Part shown: positions 1-8,501 of the stretch, in pieces | Layout: the number at the start of each line of letters is the position of its first letter | How positions within the stretch are numbered: the first letter of the stretch is position 1 | Source of the DNA: Agromyces sp. G08B096 | GTDB taxonomy: Bacteria; Actinomycetota; Actinomycetes; Actinomycetales; Microbacteriaceae | DNA: 64,000 bases | Assembly: GCF_040267705.1 (NCBI RefSeq) | Contig: NZ_CP158374.1 | Span: 372,001-436,000, forward strand | Direction of reading: 5' to 3' | Made by a program: the position numbers and the translations under genes | The notes under the pieces: generated by a model | The model's database searches: none | What the model was told of the DNA's origin: nothing | What the model saw: only the letters and a program-made list of their open reading frames with translations

Positions 1-297
1 CTGCGCGGCCCGCGCGAAGACGTTGGCGTAGACGAGCGACCCGCCGCCCCAGCCCGCCGCCTGCACACTCACCATGCGGTCGAGCCAGCGCACGTCGTAG
101 AGGCCGTGTTCTAGGTTCCACAGCCAGCCGGCGTCGAGCCGGGGCTCGCGCGGGAAGTCGTCGGGCCGGAAGCGGCGTCCTCGCTCGAGGACCAGGACCT
201 CGAGACCCGCCTGGGCGAGCCGGGCCGCGGCGACCGCGCCGCCGAAGCCGCTGCCCACCACGATGGCGTCGACGGGCTCGCCGTCGCGGCCGCTCAT
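1..297 (-). CDS. FAD-dependent GMC/cholesterol-oxidase-like oxidoreductase (N-terminal part)
   Basis: Only the first 99 codons lie in the window; the gene runs off the left edge. The N-terminus holds a dinucleotide-binding GSGFGG motif near residue 15, followed by LEVLVLERG, the usual end of the FAD Rossmann beta-alpha-beta unit. Further on, GWGGGSLVYAN matches the conserved glycine-rich segment of cholesterol-oxidase-type GMC proteins. The substrate cannot be told from this fragment. Its ATG shares an ATGA overlap with the stop of the upstream MFS gene, so the two are translationally coupled and sit in one operon with the TetR gene further upstream. Confidence 0.8.
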   Translation of the reverse strand, partial: MSGRDGEPVDAIVVGSGFGGAVAAARLAQAGLEVLVLERGRRFRPDDFPREPRLDAGWLWNLEHGLYDVRWLDRMVSVQAAGWGGGSLVYANVFARAAQ

Positions 298-1736
298 CGG
301 GCACCTGCCCGCGGCGCGACGACCAGCGTGACGACGGCGGCGACGGCGACGAGGACCGCCGCGCCGGCGAACACGAGCGAGAGGCCGCCCGCGGTCGCCT
401 GGGCGGGGGCGGCGCCGGCGGCCGAGAGCGCATCGGTCCGCATGACGGCGAGCGTGGCCAGCACCGACATCCCGAGCGCGCCGCCGAGCTGCTGGCTCGT
501 GTTCACGAGACCGCCGGCGAGTCCGGCCTCGCCGCCCGCCACGCCGTGCACGGCGAGCTCGGTCGCGGTGACGAAGGCGCCGCCGAGGCCGAGACCGATC
601 ACGAGGGTCGGCCCGAGCACGTGCACCGCGAAGTCGGCGCCGGCCGGGGCGAACGCGAGCCAGGCGAGCCCGGCGGCGAGCACGAGCAGAGACCCCGCCA
701 GCACCAGCCGGGTGCCGAGGCGGCCGACCAGCGCGGGCACGATGCCGGCGACGAGGACCAGGGCGACCGCGAGAGGCAGCTGGGTGAGGCCGGCCGCGAG
801 GGCGTCGAGCCCCATGGCCGCCTGCAGGAACACGGAGAGGGCGTAGAAGAGGGCGACCATAGCGCCACCCGCGAGCAGCATCACGAGGTTGCCGGCGAGC
901 ACCGACCGGTTGCGGAAGATGGCGAACGGCACCAGCGGGTCGGCGGCACGTCGCTCGACGAGCACGAACACCCCGCCGAGCACGACGGCGGCGGCGGCGA
1001 GGCCCCACACGACCGGGTGGCCGAAGCCGAGCTGCTCGGCGCTCGAGAGCGCGGCGACGAGCGCGACGAGGGCGGCGGTGACGGATGCCGCGCCGGCGAC
1101 GTCGATGCGGCCGGAGACCGACTGGCGGTCGCGCCCGACGAGGCGCGGGACGACGACGAGCACGAGCGCGCCGATCGGCACGTTCACGAGGAAGACGGCG
1201 GGCCACCCGAAGGCCGCCGTGAGCAGCCCGCCGAGGAGGACGCCGGCGGCGCTGCCCGCGCCGGCGACGGCGCCCCAGACTCCGAGCGCCCTGGCCCGTT
1301 CGCGGCCCTGGAACAGCCCCGTGACGAGGGCGAGGGCGGCCGGGGCGAGCAGGGCCGCGGCGGCGCCCTGCACCGCGCGGGAGGCGAGCAGCACCCCGCC
1401 GACGGGCGCGAAGGCCGCGGTCGCCGAGGCGAGGACGAAGCCGGCCACGCCGACGAGGAAGACCCGGCGGTGACCGAAGCGGTCGCCGAGGCGTCCGCCG
1501 AGGAGGAGCAGGCTGCCGAACGGCAGCACGTAGGCGGTGATGACCCAGGCGAGGGCGGCGGGGCCGAGCCCGAGGTCGGCGCCGATGGTAGGGATCGCGA
1601 TGTTCACGATCGACGCGTCGAGTACGACGAGGAACTGGGCGAGGGCGAGCGCGGCGAGCGCCCACCAACGACGCGGGGAGGGGGTGGATGTCTCGCGCTG
1701 AGCGCCGGCGGGCTCGAGGGTGGTGAGGTCGTGCAT
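294..1736 (-). CDS. MFS drug exporter, DHA2 (EmrB/QacA) type
   Basis: A 480-residue integral membrane protein with about 14 hydrophobic segments, the size and layout of proton-driven DHA2 multidrug exporters. The family signature GRLGDRFGHRR follows the second segment, and the first segment carries FLVVLDASIVNIAIP, typical of this group. I place the start at 1736 because AAGGGA lies seven bases before that ATG. An in-frame ATG at 1751 has no ribosome site and would sit against the operator. A TetR gene precedes it in the same direction and a palindrome overlaps its upstream region, so export is probably induced by a ligand of that repressor. The ligand is unknown. Confidence 0.9.
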   Translation of the reverse strand: MHDLTTLEPAGAQRETSTPSPRRWWALAALALAQFLVVLDASIVNIAIPTIGADLGLGPAALAWVITAYVLPFGSLLLLGGRLGDRFGHRRVFLVGVAGFVLASATAAFAPVGGVLLASRAVQGAAAALLAPAALALVTGLFQGRERARALGVWGAVAGAGSAAGVLLGGLLTAAFGWPAVFLVNVPIGALVLVVVPRLVGRDRQSVSGRIDVAGAASVTAALVALVAALSSAEQLGFGHPVVWGLAAAAVVLGGVFVLVERRAADPLVPFAIFRNRSVLAGNLVMLLAGGAMVALFYALSVFLQAAMGLDALAAGLTQLPLAVALVLVAGIVPALVGRLGTRLVLAGSLLVLAAGLAWLAFAPAGADFAVHVLGPTLVIGLGLGGAFVTATELAVHGVAGGEAGLAGGLVNTSQQLGGALGMSVLATLAVMRTDALSAAGAAPAQATAGGLSLVFAGAAVLVAVAAVVTLVVAPRAGAR

Positions 1737-1756
1737 CGGAGTTCCCTTCATGGATG

Positions 1757-1774
1757 AGTGACTAGTCAGTCACT
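1757..1774. promoter_or_regulatory. Putative TetR operator upstream of the MFS gene
   Basis: Perfect inverted repeat AGTGACT-AGTC-AGTCACT (7-bp arms, 4-bp spacer). A second 18-bp site of matching pattern, AGTGACTATACACTCACT, lies at the promoter of the adjacent TetR gene. The two share AGTGACTANNCANTCACT, which points to one repressor acting on both promoters. Confidence 0.7.
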
Positions 1775-1812
1775 AATTGGGGCATGGGTGAAGGCCGCGG
1801 ACCGCGGCCGGG

Positions 1813-2388
1813 TCAGTCGGCCGTCTCGAAGGATGGGTGGCGGATGCCGCTCGCGAGGACCTTGGCCCAGTGGGCGGTGGAGTCGTCGATGCCGAGCGTC
1901 ACGATGAGGTGGCAGAGCTGCCCGAACGCGATGAAGCGCTGGACCGCGGCATCCGGGGCGCCGCTGCGCGACGAAGCGAACTCGGTGACGCTCGCGTACC
2001 CGCGGCGGAGCGCCGCGCCGATCTCGGGGACCTCGGCCGCGGACTGGGCGTGCACCTGCAGCATGAGCAGATCGCGGTCGGCGATGAGCGCCGCATACGC
2101 GCCGCCCATGGCGTCGAGCACGGCGTCGGGCGAGTGGCCCTCCGCAGATTTCGCGCCCTCGGCCAGTGCGCTCAGGATGCGCTCGTGGCAGGCCTCGAGG
2201 GCCGCGACGAAGAGCGCCTCCTTGCCCGGGAAGAGCTTGAAGACGTAGGCCGGCGAGATCTTCGCGGCGGCGGCCACGTCGGCCACGGTCGTGGCGCGGT
2301 AGCCGGCCCGTGCGAACGTCGCGATGGCTGCCTGCACGACGAGTGGGCGGCGGGCGTCTGCGGTGGAGAGTTTGGTCGAACCGGGCAT
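1813..2388 (-). CDS. TetR/AcrR-family transcriptional repressor
   Basis: 191 residues, normal for the family. The N-terminal 50 residues form the helix-turn-helix (AGYRATTVADVAAAAKISPAY, read as two adjoining segments, then VFKLFPGKEAL). The C-terminal helical region should bind the ligand. I choose the ATG at 2388. It is preceded by TATAGT and seven bases, which suggests a leaderless transcript, and a palindromic operator covers that -10 box. Longer in-frame starts would place coding sequence across the operator. It heads a co-directional group with the MFS exporter and FAD oxidoreductase genes and probably represses itself and them. Confidence 0.85.
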   Translation of the reverse strand: MPGSTKLSTADARRPLVVQAAIATFARAGYRATTVADVAAAAKISPAYVFKLFPGKEALFVAALEACHERILSALAEGAKSAEGHSPDAVLDAMGGAYAALIADRDLLMLQVHAQSAAEVPEIGAALRRGYASVTEFASSRSGAPDAAVQRFIAFGQLCHLIVTLGIDDSTAHWAKVLASGIRHPSFETAD

Positions 2389-2391
2389 ATG

Positions 2392-2409
2392 AGTGACTAT
2401 ACACTCACT
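2392..2409. promoter_or_regulatory. Putative autoregulatory TetR operator over the tetR promoter
   Basis: AGTGACTATACACTCACT contains the inverted repeat GAGTGA/TCACTC when read one base wider. Its minus-strand centre includes TATAGT (2401 to 2396), a good -10 hexamer for the tetR gene starting at 2388. The site matches the palindrome at 1757-1774 in pattern. Confidence 0.65.
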
Positions 2410-2615
2410 CTTTCGGCGGCCGCAAGCGTGCACCCGGAACGCCGGGTCGCCGGGATCGCGAAGTGGTGGACGCGGCGAGCGCCCCCTGCCGACCGGAGGA
2501 TCGGCTCTCGCCCGCCGCGCCCGGACTCGCCCCCCAGCGAGCCCTGGGCGCCCCGTGTTCGGGAATCGGAACGCCTTCTCCGTATGTTAGCGCAGGACCG
2601 CGGTAGGCTCGAATG

Positions 2616-3248
2616 ATGAGCTCCGCCACCTCGACCCGACGCGATGCACGACGGAACCACGAGCGTCTCCTCACCGAGGCCAAGGCGCTCTTCACCGAGC
2701 GCGGCATCGACGCACCCCTCGACGAACTGGCCACCCGAGCCGGTGTCGGCGCCGGCACCGTGTACCGCCACTTCCCCACCCGCGACGCGCTGCTGCGCGA
2801 GGTGTACGACCAGGCCATCGACATGTTCCAGGAGCTCGCGCCCGAGATCCTCGGCGCCCCGACCGGGTGGCGCTCGATCGAGCTGTTCGTCGAGCGGCTG
2901 AGCGAGTGGGTCGCCGCCACGCCGTACCTGCCCGAGCTGATGCGACGCGTCGCCGAGGGCGACCCCGGTCACCGCCCCGGCCTCGAGTTCGAGGCCGCGC
3001 TCGACGGCGTCGTCGAGCGCGCGAAGGCTGAGGGGTCGCTGCGACCCGACGTCACGGGTGTCGACCTGAACGTGCTGGTCAACATGCTGGGCTCGCTCGG
3101 GCGATTCGGCGGCGACTACCTGCCGTTCTGGCGGCGACAGCTGGCCATCGTGCTCGACGGGCTGCGCGCGCGGCCCGATCTGGAGCCGCTGCCCGCGCCG
3201 TCGCAGTCATTCGCCGACTTCCACGACATGGCGCACCACCAGCGCTAA
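2616..3248 (+). CDS. TetR/AcrR-family transcriptional regulator
   Basis: 210 residues. The N-terminal HTH reads RERGIDAPLDELATRAGVG in family register (here TERGIDAPLDELATRAGVG), followed by AGTVYRHFPTRDALL, the classical recognition helix region of TetR proteins. The C-terminal part has a TetR_C-like ligand domain of unknown specificity. Two ATG codons lie at 2613 and 2616. I prefer 2616 because TAGGCT ends six bases before it, the same leaderless arrangement as purM. Its 3' end overlaps by four bases the 3' end of the convergent dioxygenase gene, so the two may be physically linked without sharing control. Its target is unknown; a weak dyad GTTC...GAAC lies at 2557-2572. Confidence 0.85.
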   Translation: MSSATSTRRDARRNHERLLTEAKALFTERGIDAPLDELATRAGVGAGTVYRHFPTRDALLREVYDQAIDMFQELAPEILGAPTGWRSIELFVERLSEWVAATPYLPELMRRVAEGDPGHRPGLEFEAALDGVVERAKAEGSLRPDVTGVDLNVLVNMLGSLGRFGGDYLPFWRRQLAIVLDGLRARPDLEPLPAPSQSFADFHDMAHHQR

Positions 3249-4159
3249 CCGGCCGCGCGCACCTCGACGAGGTTCGCCCACGGGTCGTCGAAGGCGAGCG
3301 TCCGCCCGTCGTCGCGGGCCGGCATGCCGAAGTGCGACATCCGCTCACCCAGTTCGCCGAGATCGTCGGCCGTGGGCACGACGATCTCGACCTTGCCGAG
3401 CCCGAGGGCGAGCTGCCTGCGGCCCGCTCCGGCGCTGTTCCACGTGTTCATCGCCAGGTGGTGGTGATACCCGCCGGCCGAGACGAACAGCGCCTGCGAG
3501 CCGAGGCTCGCCGTGGTCTCGAAGCCGAGCCGGTCGACGTAGAACTCGCGGGCGCTCGCGATGTCTCCGACGGACAGGTGGACGTGGCCGACGACGGCGT
3601 CGCCGAGGTGCGCAGCCGGGGCCGCGTCGTCACGCGAGGACGCCGCGGCGGCGCCGGCCTCGGTGAGGTGCTCCCGCAGGTAGGCGTTCGGATCGAGGAA
3701 GATCGTCGCCATCTCGACCTGCCCGTGGGTCCAGCTCCACGTGCAGCGGTCGCGGTCGAAGTAGAGCTCGACGCCGTTGCCCTCGGGGTCGGTGAAGTAG
3801 AAGGCCTCGCTCACGAGGTGATCGGCGCTGCCGGTGAAGGTGCCCGGGTAGCGCGAGGCCACCGAGAAGATCGCGGTCGCGAGCGCCTCGCGGGTGTCGA
3901 AGAGGATCGCCGTGTGGAACAGCCCGGCGTCGCGAGGGGACGCGTGGCGCAGCTCGGGTGCGTGTTCGAGGATGACGATCGGCGTGGCGCCCCGGCCGAG
4001 CACGGCGACAGGCCCGTCGTGCCGGAGCAGCTCGAGGGTCACGCCGTCGCGGTAGTACCGGATCATGCCGTCGAGGTCGGCGACCCGGAGGGTCACGGCG
4101 CCCATACCGGTGTCCGCGGCGAGCAGTCCGGCCCGATCCGGGCCATTGGTTGTAGTCAC
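3245..4159 (-). CDS. VOC-family extradiol dioxygenase, CatE-like (catechol 2,3-dioxygenase)
   Basis: 304 residues with two tandem vicinal-oxygen-chelate modules. The second module keeps the metal ligands expected for type-I extradiol dioxygenases: His in VGHVHLSVGD, His in GGYHHHLAMNTW and Glu in NLVEVRA at the C-terminus. The HHHLAMNTW segment is characteristic of the Bacillus CatE group, which cleaves catechols next to the ring hydroxyls and is often tied to quinone or phenol stress. The GTG start falls inside a palindrome, so the transcript may be leaderless. No other ring-cleavage genes are nearby, so a detoxification role is more likely than a full catabolic pathway; this is inference. 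Confidence 0.8.
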   Translation of the reverse strand: MTTTNGPDRAGLLAADTGMGAVTLRVADLDGMIRYYRDGVTLELLRHDGPVAVLGRGATPIVILEHAPELRHASPRDAGLFHTAILFDTREALATAIFSVASRYPGTFTGSADHLVSEAFYFTDPEGNGVELYFDRDRCTWSWTHGQVEMATIFLDPNAYLREHLTEAGAAAASSRDDAAPAAHLGDAVVGHVHLSVGDIASAREFYVDRLGFETTASLGSQALFVSAGGYHHHLAMNTWNSAGAGRRQLALGLGKVEIVVPTADDLGELGERMSHFGMPARDDGRTLAFDDPWANLVEVRAAG

Positions 4160-4162
4160 AAC
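4149..4162. promoter_or_regulatory. Palindrome at the start of the dioxygenase gene
   Basis: GTTGT-AGTC-ACAAC is a perfect 5-bp inverted repeat with a 4-bp spacer that overlaps the GTG start codon of the dioxygenase. Its position would let a bound repressor block initiation. The cognate regulator is not evident; MarR or TetR proteins commonly use such dyads. Confidence 0.4.
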
Positions 4163-4187
4163 TAATCCAACGGCCGCCGCTCGGGGG

Positions 4188-5141
4188 CTATTCCCCGGCT
4201 CGCCCGCTCAGACGCTCGAAGAGCTCGCGGTAGGTCGCCGCGGTCTGTGCGACGATCTCGGCGGGCAGCGTGGGCGGCTCCTCCAGGGCGTCCTGATCCC
4301 AGTTCGCGGCGAGCCAGTCGCGCACGATCTGCTTGTCGAAGCTCGCGAGCCGCACCGACGCCGGCGCATCCGTGCGGGCGTAGGCCGCGGCATCCCAGTA
4401 CCGGCTGGAATCGCTCGTCAGCACCTCGTCAGCGAGCGTGACGATGCCCGTCTCGCGGTCGGCGCCGAACTCGAACTTCGTGTCGGCCAGGATGACCCCG
4501 CGCGCCTCCGCGATGGCCGAGGCGCGGCGGAACACCTCGAGCGAGAGCGTGCGCAGCTGCTCGGCGACCGTCTCGCCCACGAGCTCCACCGTGCGCTCGT
4601 AGGAGATGTTCTCGTCGTGCTCGCCGAGCGGGGCCTTCCAGGCCGGCGTGAAGATCGGCTCGGGCAGGCGGTCGCCGTTCTCGAGGCCGGGCGGCAGCTG
4701 CAGGCCTCCGATCGCCCCGGTCGCCTGGTACTCCTTGAAGCCGCTGCCGGTGAGGTACCCGCGCACGACGCACTCGATCGGGAACATGTCGAGGGTCCGG
4801 CAGAGCGTGGCGCGCTCGGCCACCTCGCCCGGCACCTCGGGCAGGAAGGACTGCCACCGGTCGTCGAGGGGCTCCGCGAGGTGGTTCGGCACGTCGGGCA
4901 GCTGCTCGAACCACCATCGGGTGAGCCGGGTGAGCAGTGCGCCCTTGCCCGGGATCGCCGGCTCGAGGACCCGGTCGTAGGCGCTGACGCGGTCGCTCGC
5001 CACGACCAGCACGACCGGCGAGAGCGACAGCGGGTCGCCCGTCCACGTGTCGTCGTCGTCGAGCACGGCGGTCGGCACGTACAGGTCGCGCACCTTGCCC
5101 GAGTAGACGTGCGTCCAGCCGGGGAGGGTTCCGTCGGTCAT
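4188..5141 (-). CDS. purC: Phosphoribosylaminoimidazole-succinocarboxamide synthase
   Basis: 317 residues. The enzyme joins aspartate to CAIR with ATP to give SAICAR in de novo purine synthesis. The family landmarks are present: YSGKVRDLY at the N-terminus (phosphate-binding loop), ASDRVSAYD, PIECVVRGYLTGSGFKEY, and LADTKFEFG with LADEVLTSDSSRYW near residues 210-240. This is the longer form seen in actinobacteria. The ATG is preceded by GCAGGAGA at good spacing. It lies 20 bases after purD in the same direction, so purD and purC form an operon. Confidence 0.97.
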   Translation of the reverse strand: MTDGTLPGWTHVYSGKVRDLYVPTAVLDDDDTWTGDPLSLSPVVLVVASDRVSAYDRVLEPAIPGKGALLTRLTRWWFEQLPDVPNHLAEPLDDRWQSFLPEVPGEVAERATLCRTLDMFPIECVVRGYLTGSGFKEYQATGAIGGLQLPPGLENGDRLPEPIFTPAWKAPLGEHDENISYERTVELVGETVAEQLRTLSLEVFRRASAIAEARGVILADTKFEFGADRETGIVTLADEVLTSDSSRYWDAAAYARTDAPASVRLASFDKQIVRDWLAANWDQDALEEPPTLPAEIVAQTAATYRELFERLSGRAGE

Positions 5142-5161
5142 CAGGGTCTCCTGCGGGTCGA

Positions 5162-6490
5162 TCAGTCGGCGACGCGCGCCGCGATGTCGGTGCGGTACTG
5201 GCCGCCCTCGAGCCGGATGCGGCCGAGCGCCTCGTACGCCCGGCGCCGGGCGTCGGCGAAGTCGCCGCCCACAGCCACGACGTTGAGCACGCGTCCACCG
5301 GTCGCCACCAGGTGGCGTCCACCGGCACCGTCGTCGACGACCGCGGTCGCCGCGTGCGCGACATGCACGCCGGGAACGGATGCCGCGTCCTCGACGCCCT
5401 CGAGGGGCCTGCCGGTCAGCGGCTGCTCGGGATAGCCCTCGCTCGCGAGCACGACGGTCACCGCGGCATCCGGTGAGAACACCGGCCGCTCCAACCCGCC
5501 GAGCCCGCCCGTGGCGGCGGCGAGCAGCAGCCCCGAGAGCGGGGTCTCGAGGCGCGGCAGCACGACCTGGGTCTCGGGGTCGCCGAACCGCGCATTGAAC
5601 TCGATCACGCGGATGCCCCGGCTCGTGAGGATGAGCCCGGCGTAGAGCAGGCCGATGAACGGGGTCTGCTCCGCGGCGAGCTGGCGCACGGTCGGCAGCG
5701 CGATGGTCTCGACGACCTCGTCGACGAACGCGCCCTCGTCGCCGAAGGTGCCGCCCCGCCCGTCGGCGGCGTCGGCGAGCCACGGCAGCGGCGAATAGGC
5801 GCCCATGCCGCCCGTGTTCGGCCCGGCATCGCCGTCGCGGAGACGCTTGTAGTCCTGCGCGGGCGAGAGGGGCAGCACGTTGGTGCCGTCGGAGAGGAGG
5901 AACAGCGAGACCTCCTGCCCGTCGAGGAACTCCTCGATCAGCACGGGGCCCTGCTGGAGGTAGTGGGCGGCGTGGGCGAGTGCGGCGTCGCGGTCGTCGG
6001 TGACGAGCACACCCTTGCCGGCGGCAAGGCCGTCGGCCTTGACCACGTACGGGGCGCCGAACTCGTCGAGCGTGGCGCCCACCTCGTCGAGCGTGTCGGC
6101 GAGGCTCGCCCGGCCGGTGGGCACGCCGGCAGACTCCATGACGCGCTTGGCGAAGGTCTTCGAGCCCTCGAGGGCGGCGGCCGCCTTGCCGGGGCCGAAC
6201 ACCGGGATGGAGCGTGTGCGCAGCGCGTCGGCGACGCCCGCGACGAGCGGCGCCTCGGGGCCCACCACGACGAGCTCGATGTCGTTGTCGATCGCATAGT
6301 CGGCGACGACGACCGGGTCGGTCGGATCGAGCGCGATGGTCGTGACGCTGCCCCGGCCCGACGACGTGGGGCTCGCGGCGATGCCCGCGTTGCCGGGAGC
6401 GGCGGTGATCTCGTGGCCGGCCTCCTCGGCCAGGAGGGCGAGGATGATCGCGTGCTCGCGCGCGCCGGAACCGAGGACGAGGATCTTCAC
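5162..6490 (-). CDS. purD: Phosphoribosylamine-glycine ligase (GAR synthetase)
   Basis: 442 residues, full length. It ligates glycine to phosphoribosylamine using ATP. The N-terminus begins VKILVLGSGAREHA, the diagnostic PurD start, which fixes the GTG at 6490. The ATP-grasp core holds PYVVKADGLAAGKGV, and the C-terminal half holds RFGDPETQVVLPRL, the PurD signature. It is the promoter-proximal gene of purDC. The divergent sterol-carrier-like gene starts only 51 bases away, so the two promoters share a very short region. Confidence 0.97.
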   Translation of the reverse strand: MKILVLGSGAREHAIILALLAEEAGHEITAAPGNAGIAASPTSSGRGSVTTIALDPTDPVVVADYAIDNDIELVVVGPEAPLVAGVADALRTRSIPVFGPGKAAAALEGSKTFAKRVMESAGVPTGRASLADTLDEVGATLDEFGAPYVVKADGLAAGKGVLVTDDRDAALAHAAHYLQQGPVLIEEFLDGQEVSLFLLSDGTNVLPLSPAQDYKRLRDGDAGPNTGGMGAYSPLPWLADAADGRGGTFGDEGAFVDEVVETIALPTVRQLAAEQTPFIGLLYAGLILTSRGIRVIEFNARFGDPETQVVLPRLETPLSGLLLAAATGGLGGLERPVFSPDAAVTVVLASEGYPEQPLTGRPLEGVEDAASVPGVHVAHAATAVVDDGAGGRHLVATGGRVLNVVAVGGDFADARRRAYEALGRIRLEGGQYRTDIAARVAD

Positions 6491-6541
6491 CTCTTCAGGG
6501 TACTGGGCGGCCCGGGGGCGGACCGCGCCAGAATGGACCGC

Positions 6542-6913
6542 ATGGCACGAGCGAGGATCGACGATCTGGCCGGGCGCGACGCCGTCGCGACGTGGCGTGC
6601 GGCGCAGGACGGCGGGGCATCCGCCGACCGCCAGACGCTCGCGCTCGCAGTGCGGTATACGTTGCAGGTGCTCGCCGAGGTCGCCCCGGGCGGCACGGTG
6701 GAGGTGCGGGTGCCGCCGTTCGGCGCCGTGCAGTGCATCGAGGGCCCGCGGCACACGCGCGGCACGCCGCCCAACGTGGTCGAGACGGATGCCGCGACCT
6801 GGCTCGCCCTCGCGACGGGCTCGCTCGGCTGGGAAGACGGCCGGGCCGCCGGCCGCATCCATGCGTCCGGTCAGCGCGCGAACCTCGACGGGCTGCTGCC
6901 GATCATCCGGTGA
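6542..6913 (+). CDS. Sterol-carrier-family-like small protein
   Basis: 123 residues, cytosolic. It resembles a conserved actinobacterial group annotated as bacterial sterol carrier (SCP) orthologues, with the segments LAVRYTLQVLAEVAPGG and VEVRVPPFGAVQCIEG followed by TPPNVVETDAATWLALATG. The last part resembles the lipid-binding SCP2 fold. The reaction, if any, is unknown. I choose ATG 6542 over 6533 because CAGAAT ends seven bases before it, a leaderless pattern repeated elsewhere in this window. It is often found next to purine genes in related genomes, which may be neighbourhood only. Confidence 0.7.
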   Translation: MARARIDDLAGRDAVATWRAAQDGGASADRQTLALAVRYTLQVLAEVAPGGTVEVRVPPFGAVQCIEGPRHTRGTPPNVVETDAATWLALATGSLGWEDGRAAGRIHASGQRANLDGLLPIIR

Positions 6914-6980
6914 GCGGCGACCGGATGCGGCGCTTCCAGGGGATTCGGGCGCTCTCAGGCGGATGCGGGACAATGGGCGG

Positions 6981-7400
6981 GTGAGCGAGACACCAGACGA
7001 GGCCCGCCGACGCGACGACGACGTCGAGGACGCCCTCGTCCCGGCCGACGAGGCATCCGTTCCCGCCGACCCGGCCGAGGCATCCGCGCCGGTCGTCGTG
7101 CCGATGGTCGTCACCTCCGACGTCACCGACGAGGCCGTGACCGTGCGCCGCGCACCGCGGTACGGCCGCTTCATGGTGCTCGGCGCGGCGCTCGGCGTCG
7201 TCCTCGCACTCATCCTGACGTTCGCGTTCCCCGAGAGCGACGAGTTCGACCGCGGGCAGGTCTTCGGGTTCCTGCTGCTCGGGCTCGGGGCCATCGGCGT
7301 CGCCTTCGGCGCGCTCGTCGCGCTCCTCTTCGACCGAGTGCTGGCCGGCCGCGCGGGCACCGCGATCGCCGAGCACGAGTCGAGCCACCGCGCCGACTGA
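6981..7400 (+). CDS. Small conserved membrane protein with acidic N-terminal tail
   Basis: 139 residues with no recognised enzyme domain. Residues 1-55 are acidic and rich in Ala, Asp, Glu and Pro, probably cytoplasmic and disordered. Two hydrophobic segments follow: FMVLGAALGVVLALILTF and FGFLLLGLGAIGVAFGALV, separated by a short charged loop. A GTG start is used; GACAAT ends six bases before it, again fitting a leaderless transcript. Proteins of this shape are common in Microbacteriaceae downstream of the sterol-carrier-like gene. Function unknown. Confidence 0.7.
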   Translation: MSETPDEARRRDDDVEDALVPADEASVPADPAEASAPVVVPMVVTSDVTDEAVTVRRAPRYGRFMVLGAALGVVLALILTFAFPESDEFDRGQVFGFLLLGLGAIGVAFGALVALLFDRVLAGRAGTAIAEHESSHRAD

Positions 7401-7467
7401 GGCGCCGCGACTCACGCGCCCCGACTGAGGCGGCCCGACTGAGGCGCCACGACTGTGGTGCCGCGCG

Positions 7468-8367
7468 TCAGCGCATCGCGAGCACGCGGAGCACCGCGTC
7501 GGCGAACTCGGCCGGCGCCTCCTGCGGCAGATCGTGGCCGATGCCCGGCAGCTCGCGGTACGCGTAGCGGCCGGTGAACCGGTCCCGGTCCTCGTCGCCG
7601 GGCGGACCGCCCACGCCGTCGGCGCCGGACTCGAGCACGATGGTCGGCACCGTGATCACCGGTTCGCCCGCGAGCTCCGCCTCCATCGCCGCATACGCGG
7701 GGTCGCCGGCGACGAGTCCGAACCGGTGCCGGTAGGAGTGCACCACGACGTCGACGAAGTCGGGGTTGTCGAGGCTCGGCGCGCTCGCCGCGAAGGCCGC
7801 CGCCGCTCCGGTCCATTCGGGCGACCACGTGGTCCAGAGCAGTTCGCAGAGCTCGCGCCGATACCGCTCGAGGCCGCGCCGGCCGCGCTCGGAGTGGAAG
7901 TAGTACTGGTACCAGTACGTGCGCTCCCACTCGGGACGCGCGGGCTCCTCGCCGAAGCGCGCCCCGAAGAGGTTGTACCCGCCCACGGTCACCAGCCCGG
8001 CGATGCGCTCGGGATGCAGCGCAGCGACGACGCACGAGGCACGGCCGCCCCAGTCGTAGCCGCCGACGACGGCCCGCTCGATGCCGAGGCCGTCGAGCAG
8101 GTCGAGCAGGTCCTGCCCGAGCGCCGCCTGCTCGCCCGAGCGCAGGGTCGCGGGGTCGCGGAAGCGGGTCGGCCCGGACCCGCGGAGGTACGGAGCGATC
8201 ACCCGCAGGCCGGACGCCGCGAGCACGTCGGCGACCTCGTCGTATGCCCGCACGTCGTACGGGAAGCCGTGCGAGAGCACGACGACGGGGCCGCCGGGGT
8301 CGCCGGCCTCCTCGTACGCGATCTCGAGGACGGGGGTGACGACGGTGCCTCGGCGCGTGAATCCCAT
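7468..8367 (-). CDS. Alpha/beta hydrolase, epoxide-hydrolase/haloalkane-dehalogenase type
   Basis: 299 residues. The oxyanion motif HGFPYD and the nucleophile elbow GGYDWGG are present. The nucleophile is Asp105 rather than serine, which places the enzyme with epoxide hydrolases and dehalogenases rather than esterases. The cap region is Tyr-rich (YWYQYYF and HSYRHRFG), and epoxide hydrolases use cap tyrosines to open the ring. The catalytic His lies in GIGHDLPQ near the C-terminus. Start at 8367 gives the normal MGFTRRGTV N-terminus; upstream in-frame codons are low-complexity. Substrate unknown. It stands alone between convergent and co-directional neighbours. Confidence 0.85.
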   Translation of the reverse strand: MGFTRRGTVVTPVLEIAYEEAGDPGGPVVVLSHGFPYDVRAYDEVADVLAASGLRVIAPYLRGSGPTRFRDPATLRSGEQAALGQDLLDLLDGLGIERAVVGGYDWGGRASCVVAALHPERIAGLVTVGGYNLFGARFGEEPARPEWERTYWYQYYFHSERGRRGLERYRRELCELLWTTWSPEWTGAAAAFAASAPSLDNPDFVDVVVHSYRHRFGLVAGDPAYAAMEAELAGEPVITVPTIVLESGADGVGGPPGDEDRDRFTGRYAYRELPGIGHDLPQEAPAEFADAVLRVLAMR

Positions 8368-8501
8368 CGCGCCAGTCTGCCGCGGCCCCGTGACATCGGC
8401 CCCTGACATCGGCCCCGTGGCATCCGCCAGTGGCACCCGCCCCGCGACATCCGGACCGCGACGCGCTGCGTGGCCTTCGCCGGCGACGTCCGACGGCTGC
8501 G

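Noticed and set aside
7391..7462. Recurring CGACTGAGGCG copies after the small membrane protein
   Set aside because: Three degenerate copies in about 70 bases with no spacer structure; probably local duplication of the gene end, too weak to annotate as an element.
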